64,000 bases of DNA from Acinetobacter celticus (GTDB lineage Bacteria > Pseudomonadota > Gammaproteobacteria > Pseudomonadales > Moraxellaceae), in assembly GCF_001707755.1 (NCBI RefSeq), contig NZ_MBDL01000008.1:434001-498000 (forward strand), written 5' to 3'. This document shows positions 49,545 to 58,883 of the stretch, one piece after another. Position numbers and translations under genes: made by a program. Position 1 is the stretch's first letter; each line of letters starts with the position of its first letter. The notes below the pieces were generated by a model, which worked only from the letters and a program-made list of their open reading frames with translations, ran no database searches and had not been told where the DNA came from.

Positions 49545-49913
49545 TTATCCTGCATTGAGGTGTTGCTTAATCACTTCAATTAGTTGGTCTTCGTCTACAG
49601 GTTTAGTCAAGTAATCACACGCGCCTTGACGTTTCCCCCACACACGATCCGTTGCCTGATCTTTTGTACTAACAATAACAATTGGAATGTGCTTGGTTGT
49701 TGCACCTCGAGCAATCTGACGAGTTGCTTGAAATCCATTTACACCCGGCATAACCACATCCATCAAAACAAGATCTGGAAGCTCTGCCTGTGCCATTGTT
49801 ACCCCATCAGCACCATTTGAAGCTTCAATCACCTCAAAGCCATGCTTCCCTAAAATCTCTTTGAAACGAAAGGTTTCAGTCGGCGAATCATCCACGATCA
49901 AAATACGTGCCAT
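49545..49913 (-). CDS. pilH: PilH, CheY-like response regulator
   Basis: 122 residues, a stand-alone receiver: 'ILIVDDSPTE' (acidic pocket), 'PDLVLMDVVMPGVNG' (phosphoacceptor Asp), 'PIVIVSTKDQ' and 'GACDYLTKPVDE' (Lys). It is one of two pilus-control regulators; in P. aeruginosa PilH favours retraction or phosphate sink. The ATG at 49913 has GGGGA 6 bases upstream; an in-frame ATG at 49925 is less likely. Confidence 0.93.
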   Translation of the reverse strand: MARILIVDDSPTETFRFKEILGKHGFEVIEASNGADGVTMAQAELPDLVLMDVVMPGVNGFQATRQIARGATTKHIPIVIVSTKDQATDRVWGKRQGACDYLTKPVDEDQLIEVIKQHLNAG

Positions 49914-49938
49914 GTTATTCCCCAATAATTTTTCTAAA

Positions 49939-50322
49939 TTAATTAGTTACGTGATTACGGATAGCATTCAGCAATTCATCTTTACTGAATGGTTTGGTTA
50001 AATATTCGTCCGAGCCAACAACTCGTCCTTTTGCTTGATCAAACAAACCATCTTTACTAGAAAGCATAACGACAGGAATATTTTGATAGTTTTGAGAGTT
50101 TTTAATCAATGCACAAGTCTGATAACCATCTAGACGAGGCATCATAATGTCCACAAATACAATATCTGGATTCGCTTCTGCAATTTTAGATAAAGCGTCA
50201 AAACCGTCTACAGCTGTAACGACTTCACAACCTTCACGTTGAAGCAGTGTTTCTGCTGTACGACGAATGGTTTTTGAATCATCAATCACCATAACTTTTA
50301 AATTTTGGAATTTATCGTCCAT
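49939..50322 (-). CDS. pilG: PilG, CheY-like response regulator
   Basis: 127 residues, receiver domain with 'VMVIDDSKTIRRTAETLL', 'PDIVFVDIMMPRLDGYQTC' (phosphoacceptor Asp), 'PVVMLSSKDG' and 'EYLTKPFSKDEL'. In P. aeruginosa PilG drives pilus extension. It heads the operon pilG-pilH-pilI-pilJ-chpA-chpC-like. AGGGT stands 7 bases before the ATG. Confidence 0.93.
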   Translation of the reverse strand: MDDKFQNLKVMVIDDSKTIRRTAETLLQREGCEVVTAVDGFDALSKIAEANPDIVFVDIMMPRLDGYQTCALIKNSQNYQNIPVVMLSSKDGLFDQAKGRVVGSDEYLTKPFSKDELLNAIRNHVTN

Positions 50323-50601
50323 TTAATGACCCTACTATTTTTGGATGTACAAACAAATTTGTTAGTAGCTGTGTTTTTACATATTATCAACATTTTTAAC
50401 ATATATTAACGTGTATTTTCAATGCGCATTTTCCGTTCAAAAACACAATATTCTCATTTTTCAGTAACCGTTTCACACTTTCTGGCGACCAATGATTTTT
50501 TTTTAGCTTAGAGTAGTTTTTAATTCTGCATTTTGGGTCTAATATAGCATTTTTATTACTTTAAAATAAGTAATTTAGTCAACATTAAACTGGGGAGTCC
50601 A

Positions 50602-51243
50602 ATGTTAAGTCAGTTTCAGCTCAAACTTACTTTCATGGATTATAAAAGTATGAGCAAAAAAATTATTTTAGGATTATATCTACTTTTATATACGACATTT
50701 GCAGTTGCTTCTCAACAACCCAAAGTTGCTTGGTATCGTTATTATGACAGCCGAGGCATTGCCAATATCAGTACGAGTGTAAGCCCCAATCATATCCGTT
50801 ATGGCTATGAAGCACTTGATCAGAATATGCAGGTCATTAAGCGCAATAAACCCTATAATGTTGAAGCAGATATTAAACAAGCACCTAAACGTGCTGCTGA
50901 GGCAAAACAAAATGCCTCTGACCTTAAATTAAAGCAAGCCTATAATAATAGTCAAATTGCACAGCAGAAAAAAAAGGATGCTTTGACGCTTATTAATAAA
51001 CAGCTGATTTTTCAACAAGATCAATTGAAACAGTTACAAAATGATCGTATTTTATTTGTGCGTCAAGAACGTGAGCACTTTCGCAAGGGTGAGTCTGTGC
51101 CTGCGCAATTGAAAACTATTTTATCGAATAATCAAAAAAACATCGTCACAAAAAAAGAAAACATTCAATCTTTACAAAGTAGCTATCGAAATACAGCAGC
51201 TGAATACGACAAAATTATTTCCCGTTTAAAAGAAATGGAATAA
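50602..51243 (+). CDS. Secreted coiled-coil protein, DUF4124-like start
   Basis: 213 residues. A signal peptide ends near 'TTFAVASQQ'; then 'AWYRYYDSRGIANISTSVSPNHIRYGYEALDQN' resembles a DUF4124-type fold (Y.+.D..G). The C-terminal 120 residues are highly charged and helical (KQN..., 'KENIQSLQSSYRNTAAEYDKI'), probably coiled coil. It is likely periplasmic. The first ATG (50602) has GGGGAG close upstream; a later ATG at 50650 would give a more typical signal peptide, so the start is uncertain. It is divergent from the chp operon, with 279 bases between. Confidence 0.7.
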   Translation: MLSQFQLKLTFMDYKSMSKKIILGLYLLLYTTFAVASQQPKVAWYRYYDSRGIANISTSVSPNHIRYGYEALDQNMQVIKRNKPYNVEADIKQAPKRAAEAKQNASDLKLKQAYNNSQIAQQKKKDALTLINKQLIFQQDQLKQLQNDRILFVRQEREHFRKGESVPAQLKTILSNNQKNIVTKKENIQSLQSSYRNTAAEYDKIISRLKEME

Positions 51244-51290
51244 TTGCTGTTCATTTTCGCGTGTTTGTGAACAACTGAAAAAGGACAACT

Positions 51291-52418
51291 ATGCAATCTG
51301 CACAATCTACAACGTATCTTTACCGCAAGAATTTTTTATTTTATTTTAAAATTAGTATTTTATGCTTTAGTACACTCTTGGTCGCTTGTCAAAAAAATGA
51401 GCCAGAGCAACCTTCTAAAAATATTAAAAAAATTGAATTGATTCAACAAGATTTGGTGCCTATTCAGCTAGGTACTTCAGTCAATCAAACGAATTTCACT
51501 GGAACTATTCGGGCGGTCAATCAAAGTAGTATTCAGGCTCAAGTGACCGCAACTGCAACCCAAGTCAATGCAAAAGTTGGTCAATCAGTCACGCAGGGGC
51601 AGATTTTAGTACGTCTAAATAATCAGGACAATGCCGCCCGACTAGCCCAATCTCAGGCCAATTTAGCCGCAACAAAAGCCCAAGCCAATCAGGCAAAATT
51701 GATGATGCAACGCAAACAACGTTTACTCAATCAGGGCTTTATTTCAAAAGTTGAGTTCGAGCAAAGCCAAGTGGACTATCAAGCGCAATTAGAAAACGTG
51801 AATGCACAACAATCCAATGTCGATATTGCACGAAAAGCCGATCAAGATGGCATTATCACCAGTCCCATTAATGGTGTGATTACCAAACGACAAGTTGAAC
51901 CGGGTCAAACAGTCGCGGTTGGAACAACTTTATTTGAAATTATCGATCCAAATCATTTAGAAATTCAGGCTCAGCTCCCAAGTGATATGCAGGCCGCATT
52001 AAAAATAGGTCAAAAAATTGAATACACCCTTCAAGGCAACCCCAATAAACTCACCGCAACTTTATCGCGTATTTCACCCCTTGCCGATCCGACAAGTCGC
52101 CAAATTGATTTTTTTGCAAAACTGAATGAAAGTATTACCTCTCTGAGTATCGGTTCTTTCCTAGAAGGGAGCATTTTAGGTACACAAGCCATTTCGGGGC
52201 AAATTATTCCTTTAGATACTGTGCACGATTTGCCAAACAAACCTTATGTTTGGCTTATTCGCGAAAATAAAATTATTCGACAGAATGTGACAGTACTAGA
52301 ACAACGCTACAACACCAATATTGCAGTGGTTCAGGGACTGAAAAATACTGATTTAATTAGCCGTGTAAAATTTAATGACGATGATATTCAGAAAGCCGTC
52401 AGCATCAATAAAGAATAA
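51291..52418 (+). CDS. RND efflux periplasmic adaptor lipoprotein
   Basis: 375 residues. Lipobox LVAC (Cys33), then the HlyD/MFP layout: lipoyl half 'SIQAQVTATATQVNAKVGQSV', an alpha hairpin (about 120-180, Gln/Ala rich), 'ADQDGIITSPINGVITKRQVEPGQTVAVGTTLFEI', and a beta-barrel. It links the inner-membrane RND pump to an outer-membrane channel. AAGGA stands 5 bases before the ATG. The permease follows 22 bases later; no TolC-type gene adjoins, so a channel from elsewhere is inferred. Confidence 0.93.
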   Translation: MQSAQSTTYLYRKNFLFYFKISILCFSTLLVACQKNEPEQPSKNIKKIELIQQDLVPIQLGTSVNQTNFTGTIRAVNQSSIQAQVTATATQVNAKVGQSVTQGQILVRLNNQDNAARLAQSQANLAATKAQANQAKLMMQRKQRLLNQGFISKVEFEQSQVDYQAQLENVNAQQSNVDIARKADQDGIITSPINGVITKRQVEPGQTVAVGTTLFEIIDPNHLEIQAQLPSDMQAALKIGQKIEYTLQGNPNKLTATLSRISPLADPTSRQIDFFAKLNESITSLSIGSFLEGSILGTQAISGQIIPLDTVHDLPNKPYVWLIRENKIIRQNVTVLEQRYNTNIAVVQGLKNTDLISRVKFNDDDIQKAVSINKE

Positions 52419-52440
52419 ATAAAAGAATAGGATAGCTGTT

Positions 52441-55400
52441 ATGTGGTTTACCCGAATTAGCGTCAAATACCCTGTTTTTACTATTATGATGATGCTCTGT
52501 CTAATGGTACTGGGGTTAGCATCTTGGCAACGTATGGGTGTTGAAGAATTTCCAGATGTCGACTTTCCATTTGTGGTGATCTACACCAATTATCCGGGGG
52601 CTTCACCAGAGTCGGTTGAATCTGAAATTACCAAAAAAATGGAAGATCAGATTAATACGATTTCAGGCCTAAAACAGGTTATTTCACAGTCCAGTGAAGG
52701 TCTATCCACCATTATTGCTGAATTCAATTTAGATGTGCCCTCTTCTGTTGCCGCCCAAGACATTCGTGACAAAATTGCTCCAGTCAGTGCGCAGTTCCGT
52801 GACGAAATTGATGACCCGATTGTTGAACGCTATGATCCAACCGCTAGTCCCGTTATGTCCATTGTATTCGAATCAAAAAATATGGATTTACGTGATCTGA
52901 GTTCTTATTTACAGCAACGGATTGTGCCGCAATTAAGAACAGTTTCTGGCGTAGGGACTGTGAATCTTTTGGGGGATGCGCAACGGCAGATTCGGATTCA
53001 AGTTGAGCCACAGAAACTACAAAGTTTTGGGCTTGGGGTCGATCAGGTAATTAACACTTTAAAAGCCGAAAACATTGAAGTCCCAGGTGGCACGCTAAAA
53101 CAGCCAACGTCGGAGCTGGTCGTTGAAATCAAATCACGCGTTATTCATCCACAGGCTTTTGGTGATTTAATCGTCGCCAATAAAAACGGCGCACCCATTT
53201 TTCTCAAACAAGTTGCCAAAATTGAAGACAGCCAAGCGGAAATGCAATCCAGTGCCTACTTAAATGGTAAAACGGCAGTGGCCATTGATATTTTGCGCAG
53301 TTCTGACTCAAATGTCATTGAAGTGACAGACAATACACGTGAAACACTAAAAGACATTCAAACCCAATTACCAGAAGGCACGACTGCCGAAATTGTGGTG
53401 GATTCCTCCAAAGGTATTCGCGGCAGTATTAAAGATGTGACGCGTACCATTATTGAGGGCGCTGTTTTAGCTATTTTCATTGTCTTGCTATTTTTAGGCT
53501 CATTCCGCTCAACGGTGATTACGGGTATAACCTTGCCGATTGCGCTGTTGGGTACGCTGACCTTTATTTGGGCTTTTGGTTTTACCATCAACATGATGAC
53601 CTTGCTGGCCCTCTCACTAAGTATTGGCCTACTCATTGATGATGCCATTGTGGTGCGTGAAAATATTGTACGCCATGCCGATATGGGCAAAGACCACGTC
53701 ACAGCTGCTTTAGATGGCACCCAAGAAATTGGTTTAGCGGTTTTGGCCACCACATTGACAATTGTTGCCGTGTTTCTTCCTGTTGCCTTTATGGGAGGCA
53801 TTATTGGGCGCTTTTTTTATCAGTTTGGTGTTACGGTAAGTACCGCTGTACTTATTTCAATGTTTGTTAGTTTTACATTAGACCCAATGCTGTCTGCACA
53901 TTGGGCGGAAAAGAAAAACCCCAACAAAAAACCAAGTCGTATTAAACAATTTTTTAATTGGATTTCAGGCAAGCTAGATAACCTGAGCCATCATTATGAA
54001 AAATTACTCAAACTTGCACTCCGTTTTCGTTTCATTACAGTACTGATCGCCGTTGCGTCTTTGTTTGGCGCATTAGGGCTTTCAAAGTTGATTGGCACCG
54101 AATTTGTACCTGTACCAGATAAGGGCGAAATTCGCGTGAAGTTTGAAACCCCAGTCGATGCAACATTAGAATATTCACAAGCCAAACTGAAACAAGCCGA
54201 TGCCATTATTCGTCAACATCCAGAAGTTCGGGCCACCTACGGCGCCATTAATAGTGTGACCGACCGTGGTAAAAACCATATTAGTATTCGTATTACAGTC
54301 AGCCCGCGCACCGCACGAAAGGAAACCCTGACCGACTTAAACAATCAATTTCGGCAACGTCTTCAATCGGTTGCAGGCATTACCATTACCTCGGTGGCAT
54401 CGGCAGATGAAACCGTTTCAGGCGGGCAAAAACCTATGATGATTTCAATTAAAGGGCCTGACTTAAATGAACTACAAAAAATTTCAGACCGTTTTATGGC
54501 AGAAGTATCTCAAATCAATGGCATTGTCGATTTAGAAAGTTCACTGAAAGAACCCAAACCAACTTTAGGCGTCCACATTAACCGTGTATTGGCCAGTGAT
54601 TTAGGGTTGTCTGTCAACCAAATTGCCAATGTCGTTCGTCCATTAATTGCAGGCGACAACGTCACCACATGGAAAGACGCTCAAGGCGAAACCTATGATG
54701 TAAATTTACGACTAACAGAAGAAACGCGCAGAGTACCCAGTGATGTGCAAAATATGTATATCACTTCGCCAAAAGTTGATGCATCAGGTTTACCAATTTT
54801 AATTCCACTGTCTTCTGTGGCCAGTTTTGAACAAAGCTTGGGCGCATCACAAATTAACCGACGTGATCTTGCACGTGAAGTTTTGGTCGAAGCCAATACA
54901 GCAGGTCGTCCTGCAGGCGATATAGGCGCGGATATTAAAAAAATTGAAAACAGTTTTGACCTACCACCCGGTTATCATTTTGCAACGCAAGGTGCCAATA
55001 AAGACATGGCTGAATCTGCTGGCTATGCGATGACCGCAATTACGCTGTCTATTGTGTTTATTTATATTGTCTTGGGTTCGCAATTTAATAGCTTTATTCA
55101 CCCTGCTGCCATTATGGCCTCTTTGCCATTGTCTTTGATTGGAGTGTTTTTAGCCCTATATGTGTTTAACTCCACCCTGAATTTATTCTCTATTATTGGC
55201 ATTATTATGTTGATGGGATTGGTGACAAAAAATGCCATCCTATTGATAGACTTTATTAAAAAGTCGATGGATAAAGGAGTAGATCGCTACGAAGCCATTA
55301 TTCTTGCAGGTAAAACGCGGTTACGACCAATTTTAATGACCACCAGTGCAATGGTGATGGGTATGGTGCCTTTGGCACTTGGCTTAGGCGAAGGCGGTGA

Positions 55401-55545
55401 ACAAAGTGCACCTATGGCACATGCAGTCATTGGTGGTGTGATTACCTCTACCCTACTGACCTTGGTCGTGGTTCCCGTCATTTTTACCTACTTAGATGAC
55501 TTGAAAAATTTCATGTTGCGTCAAGCCAAAAAGATCTTGTCATAA
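52441..55545 (+). CDS. RND efflux permease
   Basis: 1034 residues with the AcrB-type layout: 'VKYPVFTIMMMLCLMVLGLASW' first helix, 'GVEEFPDVDFPFVVIYTNYPGASPESVESEITKKMED' porter start, helix 4 with the proton-relay pair in 'SLSIGLLIDDAIVVREN', a large second loop, and a terminal 'LKNFMLRQAKK'. It uses proton force to expel drugs or metabolites. From sequence alone the specificity cannot be told. It forms one operon with the adaptor and ends at the terminator at 55569. Confidence 0.93.
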   Translation: MWFTRISVKYPVFTIMMMLCLMVLGLASWQRMGVEEFPDVDFPFVVIYTNYPGASPESVESEITKKMEDQINTISGLKQVISQSSEGLSTIIAEFNLDVPSSVAAQDIRDKIAPVSAQFRDEIDDPIVERYDPTASPVMSIVFESKNMDLRDLSSYLQQRIVPQLRTVSGVGTVNLLGDAQRQIRIQVEPQKLQSFGLGVDQVINTLKAENIEVPGGTLKQPTSELVVEIKSRVIHPQAFGDLIVANKNGAPIFLKQVAKIEDSQAEMQSSAYLNGKTAVAIDILRSSDSNVIEVTDNTRETLKDIQTQLPEGTTAEIVVDSSKGIRGSIKDVTRTIIEGAVLAIFIVLLFLGSFRSTVITGITLPIALLGTLTFIWAFGFTINMMTLLALSLSIGLLIDDAIVVRENIVRHADMGKDHVTAALDGTQEIGLAVLATTLTIVAVFLPVAFMGGIIGRFFYQFGVTVSTAVLISMFVSFTLDPMLSAHWAEKKNPNKKPSRIKQFFNWISGKLDNLSHHYEKLLKLALRFRFITVLIAVASLFGALGLSKLIGTEFVPVPDKGEIRVKFETPVDATLEYSQAKLKQADAIIRQHPEVRATYGAINSVTDRGKNHISIRITVSPRTARKETLTDLNNQFRQRLQSVAGITITSVASADETVSGGQKPMMISIKGPDLNELQKISDRFMAEVSQINGIVDLESSLKEPKPTLGVHINRVLASDLGLSVNQIANVVRPLIAGDNVTTWKDAQGETYDVNLRLTEETRRVPSDVQNMYITSPKVDASGLPILIPLSSVASFEQSLGASQINRRDLAREVLVEANTAGRPAGDIGADIKKIENSFDLPPGYHFATQGANKDMAESAGYAMTAITLSIVFIYIVLGSQFNSFIHPAAIMASLPLSLIGVFLALYVFNSTLNLFSIIGIIMLMGLVTKNAILLIDFIKKSMDKGVDRYEAIILAGKTRLRPILMTTSAMVMGMVPLALGLGEGGEQSAPMAHAVIGGVITSTLLTLVVVPVIFTYLDDLKNFMLRQAKKILS

Positions 55546-55568
55546 CTTTTTCATGCCTTTTCTACACC

Positions 55569-55606
55569 AATGAGGTGACATTCAAAATGTTCGCCTCATT
55601 TTTTAT
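55569..55606 (+). terminator. Terminator of RND operon
   Basis: AATGAGGTG and CGCCTCATT pair (one wobble) with an inner CATT/AATG, followed by TTTTTTA. A TATAAT right after (55609-55614) may belong to the proS promoter. Confidence 0.8.
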
Positions 55607-55648
55607 TGTATAATCTCTGCTTTAACGCTTAATTTTAGGACAGTTTCT

Positions 55649-57364
55649 ATGCGCGCGAGTCGCTTTTTATTTGCAACGTTAAGAGAAACCCCAAACGATG
55701 CTGAAGTCATTTCTCATCAATTAATGCTTCGTGCTGGGATGATTCGTAAATTGGCTTCAGGTTTATACACTTGGTTGCCGATGGGCGTTCGCGTATTAAA
55801 TAAAGTTGAAGCGATTGTCCGTGAAGAAATGGATCGTGTTGGATCACTTCAAGTTCTAATGCCCGTAACGCAACCTGCGTCACTTTGGCATGAGTCTGGC
55901 CGTTTCGTACAATACGGCCCAGAACTACTTCGTTTCAAAGATCGCCATAACAATGACTTTGTTCTAGGTCCAACGCATGAAGAAGTTATTACAGACATTG
56001 CCCGTAATGAATTAAAAAGCTACAAACAGCTACCGGCAAACTTCTACCAAGTGCAAACCAAATTCCGTGACGAAATTCGCCCACGCTTTGGTGTGATGCG
56101 TTCACGTGAATTCATCATGAAAGATGCCTATTCTTTTCATGTTGACCAAGCGTCTTTGCAAGAAACTTATGACAACATGTACGCAGCTTACTGCAAAATC
56201 TTCAATCGCTTAGGTTTAAATTTCCGTCCAGTTCAAGCAGATACAGGTTCAATCGGTGGTTCAGGTTCACATGAATTTCACGTATTGGCTTCAAGTGGTG
56301 AAGATGATATTGCCTTTTCTACCGAATCTGATTACGCAGCCAATGTTGAAATGGCAGAAGCCGTATTGGTTGGTGAACGTGCAGCACCAACAAAAGCATT
56401 AGAAATTGTAGATACACCCAATCAAAAAACCATTGCAGATGTCTCTGAATTTTTAAAATCAGATCCTGCTATGTCAGTAAAAGCATTACTGGTACAAGGC
56501 GTAGCTAAAGAAGGTGAAGACACACCTATCGTGGCCTTATTCCTACGTGGCGACCATGAGCTGAATGAAATTAAAGCAGAAAAACATCCACTTATTGCAA
56601 CTCCACTTGTTTTTGCAACAGAAGAACAACTTGTCGCACTAGATTTAACTGCCGGTTTCTGTGGCCCACAAGGTTTAGTTAAAAAAGGCATGACTGTCAT
56701 TGTTGACCGTGCTGCATCTGTACTCTCTGACTTTGTAGCTGGTGCCAATGAAGTAGATAAACATGCAGTTGGCGTTAACTGGGAGCGTGATGCACAATTT
56801 ACTGAAGTCTATGATTTACGTAACGTGGTTGAAGGTGATCCTTCTCCAGATGGTCAAGGCACAATCTTGATTAAACGTGGCATTGAAGTCGGTCATATTT
56901 TCCAATTGGGTCAAAAGTATTCTGAAGCTTTGGGTTGTAAAGTCTTAGGTGAAGACGGTAAACCATTGGTTGTAACAATGGGATGTTATGGTATTGGTGT
57001 AACGCGTGTTGTGGCATCTGCTATTGAACAGAACTTTGATGAAAAAGGTATTATTTGGCCATCAGCCATTGCACCTTTTGAAGTTGCGATTGTGCCAATG
57101 AATGCCCATAAGTCTCCACGCACTTTAGAAGCAGCTGAAGCACTTTATGCCGAATTAACTGCAGCGGGTTATGATGTATTACTGGATGACCGTAATGAAC
57201 GTCCAGGGGTAAAATTCTCTGACCTTGAGTTGACGGGTATTCCGCACCGTATTGTGATTGGTGAAAAAGGTTTAGACGCAGGTACTTTTGAATATAAAGG
57301 TCGCCGTGATGCAGAATCTGTCAATATTTCTAAAGAAGAATTACTGACTAAAATTGCAAAGTAA
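55649..57364 (+). CDS. proS: Prolyl-tRNA synthetase
   Basis: 571 residues, bacterial-type ProS with an editing insertion. Class II motifs are '[21 protein letters not shown]', '[30 protein letters not shown]' (motif 2) and '[16 protein letters not shown]' (motif 3); the YbaK-like editing domain lies between about residues 225 and 400 (e.g. '[15 protein letters not shown]'). It charges tRNA-Pro. AGGAC lies 8 bases before the ATG. It is convergent with the Fil-type operon, sharing a terminator. Confidence 0.98.
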   Translation: MRASRFLFATLRETPNDAEVISHQLMLRAGMIRKLASGLYTWLPMGVRVLNKVEAIVREEMDRVGSLQVLMPVTQPASLWHESGRFVQYGPELLRFKDRHNNDFVLGPTHEEVITDIARNELKSYKQLPANFYQVQTKFRDEIRPRFGVMRSREFIMKDAYSFHVDQASLQETYDNMYAAYCKIFNRLGLNFRPVQADTGSIGGSGSHEFHVLASSGEDDIAFSTESDYAANVEMAEAVLVGERAAPTKALEIVDTPNQKTIADVSEFLKSDPAMSVKALLVQGVAKEGEDTPIVALFLRGDHELNEIKAEKHPLIATPLVFATEEQLVALDLTAGFCGPQGLVKKGMTVIVDRAASVLSDFVAGANEVDKHAVGVNWERDAQFTEVYDLRNVVEGDPSPDGQGTILIKRGIEVGHIFQLGQKYSEALGCKVLGEDGKPLVVTMGCYGIGVTRVVASAIEQNFDEKGIIWPSAIAPFEVAIVPMNAHKSPRTLEAAEALYAELTAAGYDVLLDDRNERPGVKFSDLELTGIPHRIVIGEKGLDAGTFEYKGRRDAESVNISKEELLTKIAK

Positions 57365-57378
57365 CTTTTAGTTTGCTA

Positions 57379-57410
57379 TAAAAAATCCCGCTTCATGCGG
57401 GATTTTTTAT
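57379..57410. terminator. Bidirectional terminator, proS / Fil-type operon
   Basis: AAAAAATCCCGC, TTCAT, GCGGGATTTTTT: perfect stem with runs on both sides. Confidence 0.92.
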
Positions 57411-57430
57411 TACTGGAATAATATGTACTT

Positions 57431-58858
57431 TTAGCAGAATTTTAGACCACCGAAGCAGTTAGATGTTACATCCTGATTTTTTAGAATTTGATTCGACAGC
57501 GTTAACTTAGATGGATTTGCTTGCGTCCACTGCCCCACATCAATTTCCAAAGTTTTTACAATTGGCGTCCCGGCTAAAGCCCCTAAAGCATTACCAAAAT
57601 CAATCTCAATACGCATCTCTTCCTGAGTTAAAGTTTTTGTAATATTTTGCGCAACCTGAGGAAGCACTGCTGAAATATCGACGTCTCCTGAAACATTTAA
57701 TTCACCTAACTGCACAGGATCTGCAAAAGACATCCACCACCCTCTTTGAGCTACATCTGCCTTATCAGCACCTGGCCATTTTAATGCCATTTGCTGTAAT
57801 GCCAAATAGCCCCCAGAACCGGTTAAAGGAATGTTATGCACCATACTTAGTAACTGGTCAAATGTAACATTCATGTTCAGATTAGTCAGCTTAGAGCCTT
57901 CCCCCATCTGAAATTTTGAGGTTTTTACTAAACAAAGCGCTCCCAATCCAACACAGGGTTCAATATTAACTAACAGTTGGTCGTTGGCAAATTGTGTTGC
58001 ATCCAAACCTGTATAGACAGAATACTTACTTTTATCCTCTGCACTACCTGCAGCCAAAGGAATAACAGGAATTGTTACTATAATATCCTTCGCACTAGCG
58101 GACTTTGTTCTGGTTCCTTGTACCACAAACCCTGGAACATCGAACTTAATATTATCTAGTTTTGGTACAGTAATACCTTTTGTCTCACTACTTCCTGGGT
58201 CACTGGTAAAACCATGATTCCCAAATAAAGCAATATCTAATAAACCTGAAATTTTCTGGTCTTGGGCTGTACCAAATTTAGCACCAGCCGTATTTGTAGA
58301 ACCTGTTGTCCCAGCAATTTTCATATAGCCACTAAAAGATTGAATACCATCCGTTGGATTTTGTGTATTTGACACACCTGCGGTTAATAAGCCTAAAATT
58401 TGTTCTGCACCCAATCGGAAGCCAACTACTTCTCTTTGTGATGCTGAATCATTATTTTTAATGGCAAACTGAACAAATGGGTTGGTAATTTTCGCACTGG
58501 TAGAAGCACGACCATTGTTATAAACACCATTTCCTTTGCTGTCGTAGCTATCAGGTAGGCCACTAAGTGCTAAATTAGAAATATCAATATCACAACCATC
58601 CGAGCCATTGACACCGCCACAGCCTAGCTGCAAAGTTTTAATATTTGTATTTAATGACATTTCAGCATCTAAACCCAACTTAAAAAAACTTACCACTTCA
58701 TTTGAGTTAGTTTTATATGTTTCCATATCTTTAGTGAAGTTTAGCAATGCTCGTCCATCAACTTTAGACAATTCGTCATCAGACAAACTTTTGAAAGTCG
58801 TCGCATTACCACTTAAGCATATACTGCTAATGACAGCAGCAATCCATGTCTTTTTCAT
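57431..58858 (-). CDS. Secreted protein of Fil-type operon, last gene
   Basis: 475 residues. Signal peptide (cleavage near 'CLSGNAT'), then the shared motif 'SLSDDELSKVDGRALLN'. The rest is beta-rich, Asn/Gly/Thr rich, with 'GFRLGAEQILGLLTAG' and repeated 'L..LNV.GDVDI.A' type strands, and it ends in 'NCFGGLKFC'. It ends with two Cys near the C-terminus, as does the third protein of the operon. AGGGA is 9 bases before the ATG. It follows the 754-residue protein by 25 bases. No family was recognised with certainty; it may be an adhesin-like outer-surface protein. Confidence 0.7.
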   Translation of the reverse strand: MKKTWIAAVISSICLSGNATTFKSLSDDELSKVDGRALLNFTKDMETYKTNSNEVVSFFKLGLDAEMSLNTNIKTLQLGCGGVNGSDGCDIDISNLALSGLPDSYDSKGNGVYNNGRASTSAKITNPFVQFAIKNNDSASQREVVGFRLGAEQILGLLTAGVSNTQNPTDGIQSFSGYMKIAGTTGSTNTAGAKFGTAQDQKISGLLDIALFGNHGFTSDPGSSETKGITVPKLDNIKFDVPGFVVQGTRTKSASAKDIIVTIPVIPLAAGSAEDKSKYSVYTGLDATQFANDQLLVNIEPCVGLGALCLVKTSKFQMGEGSKLTNLNMNVTFDQLLSMVHNIPLTGSGGYLALQQMALKWPGADKADVAQRGWWMSFADPVQLGELNVSGDVDISAVLPQVAQNITKTLTQEEMRIEIDFGNALGALAGTPIVKTLEIDVGQWTQANPSKLTLSNQILKNQDVTSNCFGGLKFC

Positions 58859-58883
58859 TTTTTATCATTCCCTGTGATTTATT

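Noticed and set aside
51291..55545. Assigning a named RND pump (such as AdeIJ-type)
   Set aside because: No sequence feature seen here separates it from other RND pairs and no outer-membrane channel gene adjoins.
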